64,000 bases of DNA from Azolla caroliniana (Eukaryota > Polypodiophyta). The DNA lies in contig JBHGNT010000001.1 of the NCBI GenBank assembly GCA_043228905.1, forward strand, positions 30,938,001-31,002,000, in the 5' to 3' direction. The notes under the pieces were generated by a model, which saw only the letters and a program-made list of their open reading frames with translations, searched no databases and was not told the DNA's origin. The translations under genes and the position numbers were made by a program. Positions 36,374 through 49,200 of this stretch are shown piece by piece (position 1 is the stretch's first letter; the number at the start of each line of letters is the position of its first letter).

Positions 36374-36507
36374 GTACTAGGTAGTGGATGTACTCTGGCC
36401 CTCTAATAATATATCTGGCTTGACATGTTATTTGATCCACTGTTGACACTTGTTCAACTCAGTTAGTGTTTGCCATTAACCCATCTTATCATTTATTGGT
36501 ACTAAGA
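36374..36507. repeat. 130-bp duplicated unit, right copy
   Basis: Partner of the unit at 35640-35771. Its first eight bases are also the right target duplication of hAT-like element 2. Confidence 0.8.
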
Positions 36508-36828
36508 AGAGATTTGGACATTGTTTTGGTCTATTGTCGGGAGAAACGTAGATAGTAGATACAATTGATGCTTGAGATTTCATTTTGGCCTATTCTCTGA
36601 GGCATCATCTACATTCCCACACTGCAATTTTGTGCCTTATTCCAAGTAATGTTTAGGCAGGCAACATGTTGGTATCAGAGGAAGTTATGGCATGAATTGC
36701 CAACTAATGCAAAGGAGTCACAGAGAGAGAGAGAGTATGTTCGTGTGTTTTTTTCCTCCTTAGCTTGCAAAATACGTAGCGTAATGATAAGTTGCTTGAT
36801 TTCACTTCTCAGGCAAGTCTCTCTTATT

Positions 36829-36863
<35 letters not shown>

Positions 36864-37422
36864 TTTGTGGGCAATTTACATAGGAATTAAAGCTCGTGAT
36901 CAACCGCACCGCCGCCCGAGTCAAGTTTTTTGAAGGTTAATCTGTCCACTTCTATCTCTTCGAACCTAAAACTCTGTATGTTTCTATCACAATGTATCTT
37001 AATTAGCATTTTTTTTTGTTTTGTTTTCAAATCCTCCTCAATAACTAAGTCAATAGCTTTAACCTATGCGTCTATGTCTTTGTAGATGGTTCATCGTAGA
37101 ATCAAAGAGGGCCCCAATGAGCCCCTCATTTCATGCTTAAGGAAGAGAAGAACTGTGCTTCCCTTCTCTTACAAGTTCTTGATTTTCAATGTAAATACCC
37201 ACATCCCCTAATCATATATAAATTGTGGCATGTGTTCGCCTCTATGCTAGTCTCTCTCGTTATACAGAGTACTAAATAGGAAATTGTTATACTAAGCATA
37301 GAAACATATTGTAATGTTAAGCATAAAGAGATTTATTGTAAAGCAAAGAATTTAGACATTCTGATATGCTAAACATTGAAAAAGATTGTAGTAGTGGATT
37401 ATTACTGTTGCAAAACTTCGTC
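36508..37422. other. intergenic, polygalacturonase promoter side
   Basis: Holds a (GA)n tract at about 36831-36860 and TGGTATCAGAG at 36670-36680. The latter matches the initiator-tRNA-Met primer-binding site of copia elements, but no LTR could be recognised before it. No gene is seen. The last bases are the leader of the polygalacturonase gene. Confidence 0.45.
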
Positions 37423-40400
37423 ATGGGCAAATTTTTCATTCTTAGTATGGTTTGTATGCTAATCAGTCACAGGCATGTGGAAGCCGAATCTAGGTTTTGG
37501 CCATGTCTGAAATCAACATCAAGCAATGGACTATGTGGTATGGTAAATGAGTATGGAAAGGATCATATTCAGCATGGACGTGGAAGTGATGATGGGTATG
37601 GAAAAGATTATGTTAAGCATGGACGTGGAAGTGAGGATGAGTATGGAAAAGATATTGTTTTGGGTGAAGGTGACAGTGGATATGGAACAGATTATGTTCG
37701 GCATCAAGAGGATGATGGGTATGAAAAATATATTGTTCAAAGTGGAGGTGATGATAGATATGAACAAGACTATGTACAGCGTGGAAGGGCAAATGAAGAT
37801 TATGGTGATGGAGGTTGGTCTCCATACAATGTTGTAAATGTTGATTGGTATGGTGCGGTAGGCGATGGAATCGCAGATGATACCCAGGTATGATCCCACT
37901 TATTAAATATATCTTATTGCCTCGGTCTTTAACTTGCTATATATGTATATATGTATGCACATATGGGTGCATGCATGCATGTGTGTATGTATGTATGTAT
38001 GTATGTATGTACCTCCCTCTAATGTTTAATAGATTTACATGTATCAGGGTTTGTGCCATGTGTTTGTGTGGCTGATTGAATCATTAATGGGATCCTAAAT
38101 CTTACCGTTCTCCTCATTGTAAAACCTATACAAGCCTTTGTATATGTGATTGGATCATTAATGGGGTCGTAAACCTTTCTTTTTCCCTCAATGTAAGAGC
38201 TAAATAGGATTTATGTGCCATTAAGTCTAATTGAATGTGCCATACTGCTATTAAGACTTAGTGGTGGGACAGATTTTCTAATCGGAATCGAGTGCGCCAT
38301 GGCTATATTAGTGGGAAAATCTCTTTACTATTTTCTCTTGCAGGCATTTGCCAGTGCTTGGAATGATGCATGTGTCTTAGACTTTGCAGTTCTAATGATC
38401 CCTCAGAATCGAACTTACCTTGTGAGCCCTTTGGAATTCAAAGGTCCATGTGGGAGCAAACTAATTGTAGAGGTAACAAAAATCTCAAGGCTGAACTTTA
38501 AACCTTTTTCACACATGACATCTAATGTTCAGAAAAACGTTTGTGAACTTGATGTTGGAAATGTTCTCTTAAGGGGACAAAATCCAGCACAAGTATATAT
38601 AGATTTTTTAACTAAACTCCTTTACATTCGTGGTATTCTCTCATAATTTCCTATATTTTAATCATGAAACAGAAAATCCCATATAATATTACCAACACAG
38701 ACATATATATTCACAGTTCCAACATTTGCACCATATGCATTGTCATTTAAGAAAAATGATTGCATTATTTGAGGGATTAGACTTTGTCATGCTTCTGTAG
38801 TTGGCAGGGACCTTGATTGCTCCTTCGGATCCGAACAGTTGGAACAAGACGAGTTCAAATGCATGGCTTCATTTTAGTCAACTGGATAATCTCCGAGTCG
38901 AAGGTGGGGGCGGTGTGAATGGACAAGGACACCAATGGTGGGCTCAATCTTGCAAAAAGAACAGAAGCAATGTATACATATATCTTTATTTTTTCATATC
39001 TTGGTTTTACCAATTTGCACCATTTTTTATGATATTTTCACCATTTATTATATGCTAATCAGCTTACCATACTGGCCACTTTTTCTGCAGAAATGCTTCG
39101 ATGCACCCACTGTAAGTTTCACCGAACCATTTTTGGCTTCATGCAAGTAAACAAAAAATATTCTGATGTCAATTGCTAAATTGAATTGCTTGTTGACGGC
39201 TTTATGAGAAAAATTGTTTTGGCAGGCATTGAAGTTCAGTAAGGTCAATAGTTTGCAGTTAAGAAGCATCCAAAGTATTGATAGTCCTCAGATCCACATC
39301 ATTTTTGCTGATTGTTTTGGTGTCCGTGCTTTTGATGTGCAAGTCGAAGCGCCGGGAGACAGCCCGAACACAGATGGAATACATATTGCTGGTTCACAAA
39401 ATGTCTTAATCCAAGATGCCAAGATTCAGACAGGTATGAGCTGTTATCATTGGTTATTATAACCTGTAGTAGAGATATTCAAGAAATAAGCCACAATTTG
39501 CATTGTTGATCACATCCGTCAAAATAGAGGACAAGAGAGCCTTTGTGCGCCTTGCAAGAACTACAATCGAATGGGGATAGTAAAATGACCACGGGGAAGA
39601 AAGTAAGAATAATATATATATATATATATTTACATATCCGAAAGACCATAATGGTCTAGGAGAAGGATCCATCTAACATTAGATATTGTGCATAGTTATT
39701 TCACAAACATGAGGTCCTTTCACACATTATTTATAGTTAAAGGAGAGCCCAAATTAGAGAAAGAGTAAACGAAGGAAGACACTAAGGAGCCATACTATAC
39801 TTAGCTTCTAGCAATGCGTTTAGACTTCTAATATGGCTTGCAATCAATGGTTTACAGGTGATGATTGTATATCTATAGTGAGTGGTTCTACAGATATACG
39901 TGTGAAGAATGTCACATGTGGACCAGGGCATGGAATAAGGTGTGCAAAGTTTTTTATGTTTTTTTCTAAGGTTCTTGCATGGTAGCTTTTGACTCCTAGA
40001 GAGTTTATGTACTTTTAGAATCGAAGGTCAAGTTTACTAAACATTTGTACATGTATTGGTTGATAAGTATTGGAAGCCTCGGAAAGGCCGGAAGCAATGA
40101 TCATGTTGCGCTAGTGGTAGTTGATGGGGCAAAGCTTACTGGCACCACCAATGGTCTTCGGATCAAGACATGGAAAGTTAGTAGATGAAGCACAAATGAT
40201 TGGAACATAGGGGAATTTGTTTGAATTTTCATGTAGTTATCTTAAGGTTTGTATACTTGCAGGATGGTACTGGATCAGCTGTCGGTTTTCGGTTCCAGAA
40301 TGTAGAGATGAATAATGTGTCATATCCCATCATTATAGATCAGAACTATTGCGATTCACCGAATGTATGTCCTGTTAATGAGGTCTCTTCTCTGTCTCTC

Positions 40401-40959
40401 TCTAATGTATATATAATGTATAGTTTTCCTTTACATTTTGTAATCATTTGTTGCGGATATCTTCAGGACATACACACTTATATATGTTTTATCTTATGTA
40501 CCAGTTTTGACCTCTAGTAGATGTAAAATAATCTTTCTTTTCAATTGTTTTTCTTTTTCATCTCTATGAAGTAGATTAACATTTCTTTACTTTGTTGTTT
40601 TGTACGAGACAACATTAGCATTTGGGAACTTTGATAACATCTTATGGGTCAATATATGGTTTTTGTTGCTCATCTTGTTCCATGATTGACTTCTACAGAC
40701 TTCAGCAGTACAAGTGAGTCAGATATTTTATCGAAACATATGGGGAACATCAGCAACGAAGCAAGCAATAAAGCTTGCATGTAGTGCCCTTGCGCCTTGC
40801 ACTGGCCTCCATTTCGAGAACATAAACTTAATGCCAGCTACTAAAACAAAGCTAAACATCACTTCATTTTGCCAAAATTCCCAAGGCATTATAGCTGGCA
40901 TTGTCGTTCCTACTCTAGATTGCTTGGAATCCTCACAACCTACATTGAATCTCTCATAG
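37423..40959 (+). CDS. secreted polygalacturonase (GH28) with N-terminal tandem repeats
   Basis: Nine plus-strand exons: 37423-37887, 38344-38472, 38801-38971, 39091-39111, 39226-39433, 39858-39939, 40068-40176, 40263-40382, 40699-40959. They total 1566 nt and encode 521 residues. The enzyme hydrolyses homogalacturonan in the cell wall. I chose the ATG at 37423, not an upstream in-frame one at 37366, because it starts a good signal peptide ([21 protein letters not shown]). Residues 44-126 are six Tyr/Asp/Gly-rich repeats. The catalytic beta-helix starts at [18 protein letters not shown]. All four GH28 motifs are present: NTDGIH (D312), GDD (D333, D334), GHG (H356) and RIK (390-392). Exon 4 is a 21-nt microexon encoding KCFDAPT. 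Endo or exo action cannot be read from the sequence. Confidence 0.93.
37552..37800 (+). repeat. six in-frame repeats in the polygalacturonase N-terminus
   Basis: Six units of 45, 45, 39, 39, 39 and 42 bp each start TATG(G/A)A and encode Y-G-K-D-Y-V-x-H-G-R-G-S-D-D-like segments of 13-15 residues. All length changes are multiples of three, so the frame has been kept. Units 1 and 2 are nearly identical. Confidence 0.93.
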
Positions 40960-43204
40960 GAATGAAAACTATAGGATTAGTGAATTATTTGCATATTTCA
41001 CTATAATAGAGTCCATTGACAAACTGTAAGCTGTAAGAGTTTGTACATCAGCCTTTCTTGAAGGCTACAATTCGAATGTAACCCTTTCTTGAGGTCTACA
41101 ATTCAGTCTTAAAGAGCTGATTTTACTCCATTTTTGCCATAATATTGGCTTGGTAAACCCACAAGTGTTATGTATGTATTAAAGTGCAAAAATAATATTT
41201 GAATGCTATTTGAAGGTGTAATTTTATTTGTCATGTAAAATAAGGATGTAGCATAACAAAAATACTCTTAATGTCCCTTGTACCACTGCATGTTTGTGAA
41301 GGGGGGAAAAAAGGGAAAAAGATCATACAAGAAGCTTTTCTTGTGTGGTGGAACATATCAAGTTGTTAGGTCTACATGACCATGGAAACTACAATGTTTC
41401 TTGTGAAAACTAGGGAAGAAAGAATTGAGAGTTCTCTTGTATTCCACTTTATATCCTTAGCAGAAATAGACACCTTCTCAGATGAACAAATGGCACATCC
41501 CCTATGGGCATAAATTTATCATATCTTTGCCTTCATTTTGCTTCATTTTGAGTTTATTTTCATACCATCATAATCATCATTGCTCAAAATATTGTAATGA
41601 TGAGCTTCTACAACACATTCACATATAAAATTAAAGAGATCAAATTGCTATTTATGAATGAACAAAACCATTTCTACGGATCAATCATTTTGGTTCTAGT
41701 AGTCCAACCATTCATATATAGACCTTGAAGTTTGAACCACAAAGCATCTACCGTGTCTCAATTTGGACAAAGAAAACCTTTAGGTTTACTCAAAGATAGA
41801 ATTTTGTTTTATTGCCAAAGCAAATGCACACGTCATGAATAAAAAGCAAGGATATTTGCAAACTCAACAATTGTATTACAATAGGTAGAAGGCCTACGCT
41901 GCTGATTTTGCACAGGTGTATATCCAGATGCACCATATTGTTAGAAATATTGAGAGTCGATTAGATAGGTATATAGAGTTACAACCACATATATGGATAT
42001 ATGAAAACAAAACTTCTATTACATATGAGAGTAGCTCACAATGGTAGTTCACCCATGCACTCACACCTTGGAGCTTAGATGGGACCTAGACCAACTCACT
42101 ACAAAATTAGTGGCGACTGATGATCCATTCACCACTATGTAAGAGAGTGGATTATATTCTCTGTTTGGTCTGAGTGTAACATTAAATGTGCATGTCAATT
42201 GATAGAAGTGGAGATATTCCTTTTCTGTCAACTGACTTGTCATTTAATATGACCCAACTCCCTAGATACAAACTAGTGCTAGATAGTACTTATCTTGAAG
42301 TCAATGGCACATACTTCAAGACTAAGTACATTGTAACTTGCCCACAAAATATTCTCGTTGACTTGATTAGCCAATACTATTACCTATTTCGCTCTTTCTA
42401 AATTCATTGTGTCCTATGCATCTACGATTTCCTAGATTAACACCTTATCGACCCATATGGTCAAGTTGCACACTAGCTGCTCCTCATTTGGGGCGCTATC
42501 ACAAAATGTGCACTCTAAGAGCACATATGGGGATAGATTTACAACTTGGGGCTGATGATTGATTATATCTAACAATGCCTCATCATATTCACATAAAGTA
42601 CACAAGTATTGATAGGATTCTTTGGCTACAAAGAAATGATTAAATATACACTTACATTACAACAAGAGTCTTCATGAGACATTTAAGAATCATGTGCCTC
42701 GCATATGCTCAAATAAAATGACATCTTTCCATCAATTTTCCCCTCATAGTGTATACATCCAATTGCAAACTCAAATTAGGCCAACAAAAAGCACACCAAA
42801 ATGGTAATTAACACCTCAAAGCCCACTTACTGTAAGATGCAACAGCTTTAAGCTCATTGTCTTGGGGCAGTAAACAATATATGAGAAACATGTGGATTCA
42901 TTTACAATTGAACTAGAAAGTAGATACTCACACTTGCAAAAGGTTTGACTACTGCGAGTGAAAATCCATCATTGCAAATCTCCAGTATTATACGCCAACA
43001 AATGATGTTTAAGCCTAAGAAAGAACTTGTAGTCCTTCCTAGATTTTTCCAAAATCTGAAGTTAATAAATTTCATTGCCTTGGTAAGCTATTTAAAAATG
43101 TTATGAGGATTATATAAGGTCAAACATCTTTGCTGGCATATGGGCAAGATTACCTCTGTGATTACAGAATATTTCAATCTCTATACGGACTTGATGCCAT
43201 CCAG
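40960..43204. other. intergenic, no gene seen
   Basis: Lies between the ends of two convergent genes. The left part is the polygalacturonase 3' flank, with a diverged CTTTCTTGA-GG-CTACAATTC pair near 41053-41105. The remainder is AT-rich with short unsupported frames. I found no transposon ends. Confidence 0.5.
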
Positions 43205-46200
43205 TTATGACTCTTCTTCCGATTCTTCATCCTCTGAACTTTGTTTCGCCTGAGCTGATCCTTTCTTCATATCTGCCTTTACGGGCTCTCCCTCATCATC
43301 TTCTTCACTATACTCACTCTCATAGTCTTCATCATATGCCATTTCCTCCTCTTCCTCTTCTTCAAGTCCATCATCAACCATAGCACCATCATCAACCACC
43401 ATTGACCTTGTCCCCGCTCGGCTACGCTTGCTCACTTTCAGCTTCACACTCACCTTCTTATCACAACCTATCCATGTATCTGACAGACAGAAAGCTGTGA
43501 GATTATAATTTCCTTCACTCGGTGCCTGGAACTTTACCACAACAAGCCTGGACCCGGATTTTACTCGAGAAACAGCTTCTTTCACAGCCAGATTCACTTC
43601 TTTATCACCAGCACCAGTACCTTCCATCAACTCTTGCACTGACTTAGAGGCAGCTATTATACCTGCCGTTTCATCCAAAAATGAAACTCGTTGAGAAACC
43701 CATATGAAGTTTTTGCTAGTATCAGCTAGAAGCAACCAATATGTTTCATCTTTATGATATGGGAAGTACGGTGCATGTGGGTGTCCCACTATAAGTCCAT
43801 TGCCTCTTTTCAATGAGACCCAAGCTCTCATGGTTACAATGTCGCCTTGTTGAATACCTTCTTCGCCCTCAGTCTCACAATTAACATCCAGCGATATCAC
43901 TGGCATCATCTGTAAGACTACTTCTACATCAGCTGCCTCCTGATCTGTGAAGTCCCCTTTAGAGATGAGTAGCTCCCTACGCTCCGCCACACTGAGGTCT
44001 CGCAACTCTTGCAAAGTTCTCACTTTCTGCAAGAAATATTAGCTTTTATCCCCCTAACAAAGACGACAAACATCCACACTTCTGCAATACATGCTATATC
44101 CTATTAAAGACAACAAAATCTAGCAGGGAAAAAAGTTCCTACTTTCTTTGCATGTATCAGAGCCCTTTTTAGAGCCTAAAACCATACGGGAATGGAAAGA
44201 GGCTTACCTTGCGTCCAATCTTCTTTACAACCTGTTCAGAGAAGTGTGGGAGTTGCAAAAATGAGGCTATTCCCTCTCCACTGCCAACTGCACGATCAGA
44301 AATCTTCCTTGCACTCAATGGTACAGCCTGAAAAAAAATACATGTTAATGTGTCTACAAACCATTATATGTGCATCCACAACATTAATTACGACTGAATA
44401 TTAATGATTGAAGTAGCATCATTTGCCATGCTACTCAGCTTCCAAGTATTCTCCACGGTCCCAGAGGAACAAGATCTGTATAACCAAGGGAAGGGTGAAC
44501 CCCACAGACTAAAGGGAGGGAGGATAAGGATGTGTGAGAATTCGTGCATACAATCATGGGGAGAAGCAGTAGAAGTGAATTGAGGATTACCACATTAATT
44601 GGTGGAAGTAGTGGTTTTGGCATTAAAGGATAAAACATTCAAACTGACAACTGGCAGAGGTCTCCTTGCTATCATATCATCATGGAAGAACTAGACCTCA
44701 GAGAGCCTATAAAGGAAAGAGAGTCAGTTTGCAACCGAATTCATGCTGAAATACAGCATGAACCTCCTGTAGTTAGGGTAAGACATGGTGCATTGAGCAT
44801 AATAAAGCATGTTTTTATCTGACCTTATCCTCCTGTATCTGTGAACAGAGAGGATTGTGTAGGAGGGTTCCCTGAGGGGAGCTGCAAATTCGTGCTTGTG
44901 TTAAGAAAATTAGAGAGAGAGGGAGAGTCATTTAACTCCAACTGAAATTGGCAGGCAGCCTGTTATTGGTGTATGCCTTTTAGGACTTTATTTGTTGACC
45001 GTAGTCATTTGTACTTAATTACTCTTACTTTTGAAGATTCTAGCAAAAGCCCCACGATATCAATTGAAATATTCAACCTGAAACCAACTCCTTCACCTGA
45101 ATAATATTTTGAGAAAGTTCCATAACCCCTAGTGCAGGGCAGAGCCAGCCATATCCCTCTGCATTCCTTGCGGCAACAGCCATCTGTTGATAGCAAGTAT
45201 TTGATATCTTAAATGCAAATGATAAGCAATTCCACATGCAAAAAGGAAGGAAAAGTAAGAGAAATACTCCAATTTATACAAATTAATTAACCTTCATTAA
45301 TTCCTCTAGCAACCGTGGGGCTAACCGAAGAATATGTAAAAAATCTGCCTGAAGAGCAACGGGTACACTTGATGCCTCCCTACTTAATTGAGCCAATAAC
45401 AAAAGCTCCGTCTGCAGTCACATCATCAGTCAACCATGCTTAACGTATTAAAGACCAACAGAGATGTGTAATCAATAATAGCATTTGAATACCAAATCTA
45501 ACTAAATCAGCAGATTAAAACAAAAAGCTGAGAGCTCTTTTGTGATGTGAATGTAAGTTTGGTCTCTGCTCTTTCCTATATTCAGGTTTGATACTGCACA
45601 GGCTCTAACATGGAGTCTCAAAATGGTCCAAGGATCACGCACTCATTACAAAGAAGCTCTACCATGTGCCTATAATTAATTTACTAAAAATGTCGTATCA
45701 TTGATTGTATTCTCAATGATTTTCAGTATTGCCTGGCATGTCTCCTATAGTATCATTAGATTAACAGCATATAGAAAAAACTAAATATTTTACGACCAGA
45801 TAATTAACTGCAAGAACTAATTATTATGCATATACTGAGACAATACAGGTAAAGTAACTCTAGAAGACACAAGTTTGCATAATTAAAACAATGCTTACAT
45901 CTTCTAAGAGTTTTATTCAAGTTACTACCTTCACAAGTGCAGGATGCTGCTTCCAAAACTTTGCTTGGTCTTGCTTCAAGCTTTTTGGGTTGAGATTCAG
46001 CTCACTCCGAACCACCACAAAAAGCTTTTGTAAAGGTTCTTCATCGCTACGCCGAACTGGAATCTCAATATACTCTGCTGCCTTAATAAAAACGTCCATC
46101 ACTTTACTGCACATATAAATCCTTAATAAGAGAATATCCTCTTAGAGTACAAAATCTAAATTAAGAAACTATCCTGGTGATGCAGAACGTCATTAAGTGT

Positions 46201-49200
46201 GTTTATACAATAATATAAAAAACGTTTGTCTCCCATCCAAGGTTAGCATGATGAATGGTGGTTGAAGATTAATATCAGTGCTGTAAGGTCCAAATGCCTC
46301 AAAAACTTAATCTTAAAACATAATAGAAACCAGCCTGTGATGGGTGATTAGCATCCTCTGGTCAAGATTCCAAATATTTTATTTTCTATCAGCATTGAAG
46401 AAAGATTCTGCATATGTCCATGAAAGATGAATCACATTTACAAAGCACATAATAGCACTGACAAGTCAAATACAAATGAAAGTATATATCAATCGATATA
46501 CTCTTATTACGTACAACGTTTAAGGCCTTAAGACACTAAGTTGAGCTAAAACAAGAAAGTACATAAAGTCTTTATGCTAGAATGTAAGGTCTTGTTTAAA
46601 TTCCATTAGAATTGATTGATACTGGAAAACAATTTTCAATCTACATAATGCTGCATGCAATGAGGTGAAATGGCCAAGACGCAATGAAATATGTTGGCAT
46701 TTCCAAGGTTTTACAGAGCATATGCATCTGAACTTGGTCTAATTTTCACCATAACCCATACTGGGCCCTTCCAATTATGTGTTTTCATGGGAATCAAGTG
46801 TCCCCAGGAAAAATATTGGGGTTATCTTTTTGTAATGCTCCATATATGTTTTATGAAATGTATGAATAACTTAGCGTCTGCATTTTTAATGTCATCAAAG
46901 ATATCAAAGAATAAACAATGGCATTGGTCTCTCTACCTGTAGAATAGTGTTTTTTTTCATGTGTATATCCACAGATACGTATACAGATGATAACTAGATA
47001 AAAACACCCTTATAGGACCAGAAAATTCAGGTCTGAGGTGATTATAAAATGATAAATATTAAAGTGTTAAAAAAATGCATGTAAAATTACAAAATATGAG
47101 ACTTTGGATTAAGTGAGTAGGTTAGTATAGATTTATTTTAAAGTGGATATCATGAGAGGGCAAATAGAAGACTGGTTTTTATTTGTACCTTGAAGCAAGT
47201 GAAGGCTTGAGAAGATGGTAGTAACTATATAAAGTGTGATGCATCACATAGTTTCCTGTATATTTTGAGGACCGTGAAAGATAAACCACAGCTGCCAAAA
47301 GAGGAAGCAAGATGCCCACACCCACCAAACCAAGTAAGAGAATTCCAGAAGCAGGCCCTCCATTTTTATTAAGTAAGAACGAAGGAAGTGCAATGCCCAT
47401 TTGCAAACCCTGGAATAGAGAAGGATAAATCTTTATCAACCCATGTTTTAAATTTAAATAAATTTGAGTAGAACTTGCTACTTCTATCCAGACAAATCAC
47501 TACATATAACATATGCAAAAAATGGCCACTAGTCATGACGAGAAAAAAACCTGTTTGCCATCAGGATGACCATACTTCTCATAGTTCTCCCTTGAAACGG
47601 CATCAGTAAGAGCTTGATAAGCTTTAGAAATGAACTCCACAAAATATTGGTTTGCCTCTATAGAAGTAAAAAACAAAATCAATACATATTAACCAAAATC
47701 CCATTTAGTATATCTTCTGTTGAACACAAAAGAGCCTAGCCTGGATCTGGATTTTTGTCTGGATGATACTGAATGGACAACTTTCTGTATGCTTTTTTTA
47801 TCTCTCCATCAGTTGCACCCGGCTCTAGACCCAAGATTGAAAAAGGCTCAAAAGGCTGAATCTGTTTCACCAACCCAGGAACATACATGATAATTAATTT
47901 GAGAAAAAACATACTATGTTGATAATCATAACTCTTGCAATCTGAATTCATAAGGCCACCTCATTTACCAGTGATAAATATTCCTACCACCCAGTCAAGA
48001 ATAGGCTCAAGAAGACAAAATAGATGACAATTATCTCATTAGAACTCTGCCTTAGAGGCCATTGATCATAAAGTGGTACAGACTTTATTTTAGTGTTTTA
48101 ATCTTTCCTGCCCATTCATATATTATTATATATTCACATATGGATCTGAAATGGATAAAGGACATTGGATACTAGCATGAACCCTGATGAGGACATCCAA
48201 AAGCAATGACCAAAAGGTAGAGAGAACAAGGATGAGGTACTATTCATACTTCTCCCTATTCAAGACCAAGGTAGCTTCTTCACTTGACACTAGATTACTT
48301 TATAATTCATTTGCAAGTTTTTATACTTTTTCATTTTTTATGGATGAAATAATCACATGAAATTATGAGTGTAACCTTTTCGGTCTCATCGGGCAGTTAA
48401 GCCTCTTTAAAGAGTAATCATTTTGTTTTCCTCTCCCTTTCTTTCTTCATAGATAACTTAGACATCTTTACACTCTTTCATGATAATCAGTTTTACTGCC
48501 AGACATTATTGCTAGCCTAACAACCTTATTTTGAGGTCATTCTTGGACCCAGCCCAATTAGGGTGTTCAAGATTAATCATGAGAGACATCCACTCTCCCT
48601 TTTATTTTAAAGTTCCAATGTTTGAAATAAAACTTCTTTTACATCTTTGCATTAGGCTAGTACGTTGTTCCTTATTTTAGTCTTTCCTATATATATTAGT
48701 AATGAATGTCTACGTGAGTCAATGCACTTGTATCTTTTCAAATGTACTCTTTTAACTTTACAATTACTTCACTCCCAACTTTTCTCACAATCTCAATTTA
48801 ATGTAATAGCTATAAATGTCTTCATTTTTCTCTTCTTCCTCTTCTACAAAAGAATCATAAAAGTAAGATTCTCTCATCCGGTTGGGTTGTTGACATAAGG
48901 AAATGGTTTAGAAGATGGGGTGTGGATGATCTTTTAGAGCTTTCGGGCAATGCTATGCAGTATGTAATGATTGAGGAAATGTTGGTGGAATCATTAAGGA
49001 TGAAGTGGGAAGATGCTAAGAGGACAAAGCTAGAATACTACATTACAAATGTCAACACTGAATGTTGGTCTCAATATAAAGCAAGAATGTCTATTGTTTG
49101 TTTCCAACCTTATCTCATTACCAATATGAGTAGTAATGCTCGTAGAGCCCTTACACTACTTCGCACTCGATCTCACAAGTTAGATATTGAAGTTGCATCA

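Noticed and set aside
35640-36507. The two 130-bp direct repeats as LTRs of a small retrotransposon
   Set aside because: They lack TG...CA ends, a primer-binding site and a polypurine tract. The 8-bp duplication and inverted ends of the middle piece explain the layout as a hAT insertion between older tandem units.
37366-37422. Upstream in-frame ATG of the polygalacturonase
   Set aside because: It would add 19 polar residues before an otherwise good signal peptide. The ATG at 37423 places the hydrophobic core correctly.
37531-37899. 122-codon minus-strand frame opposite the polygalacturonase repeats
   Set aside because: Regular repeat units keep several frames open. The plus frame has the signal peptide, correct splicing and the catalytic domain.
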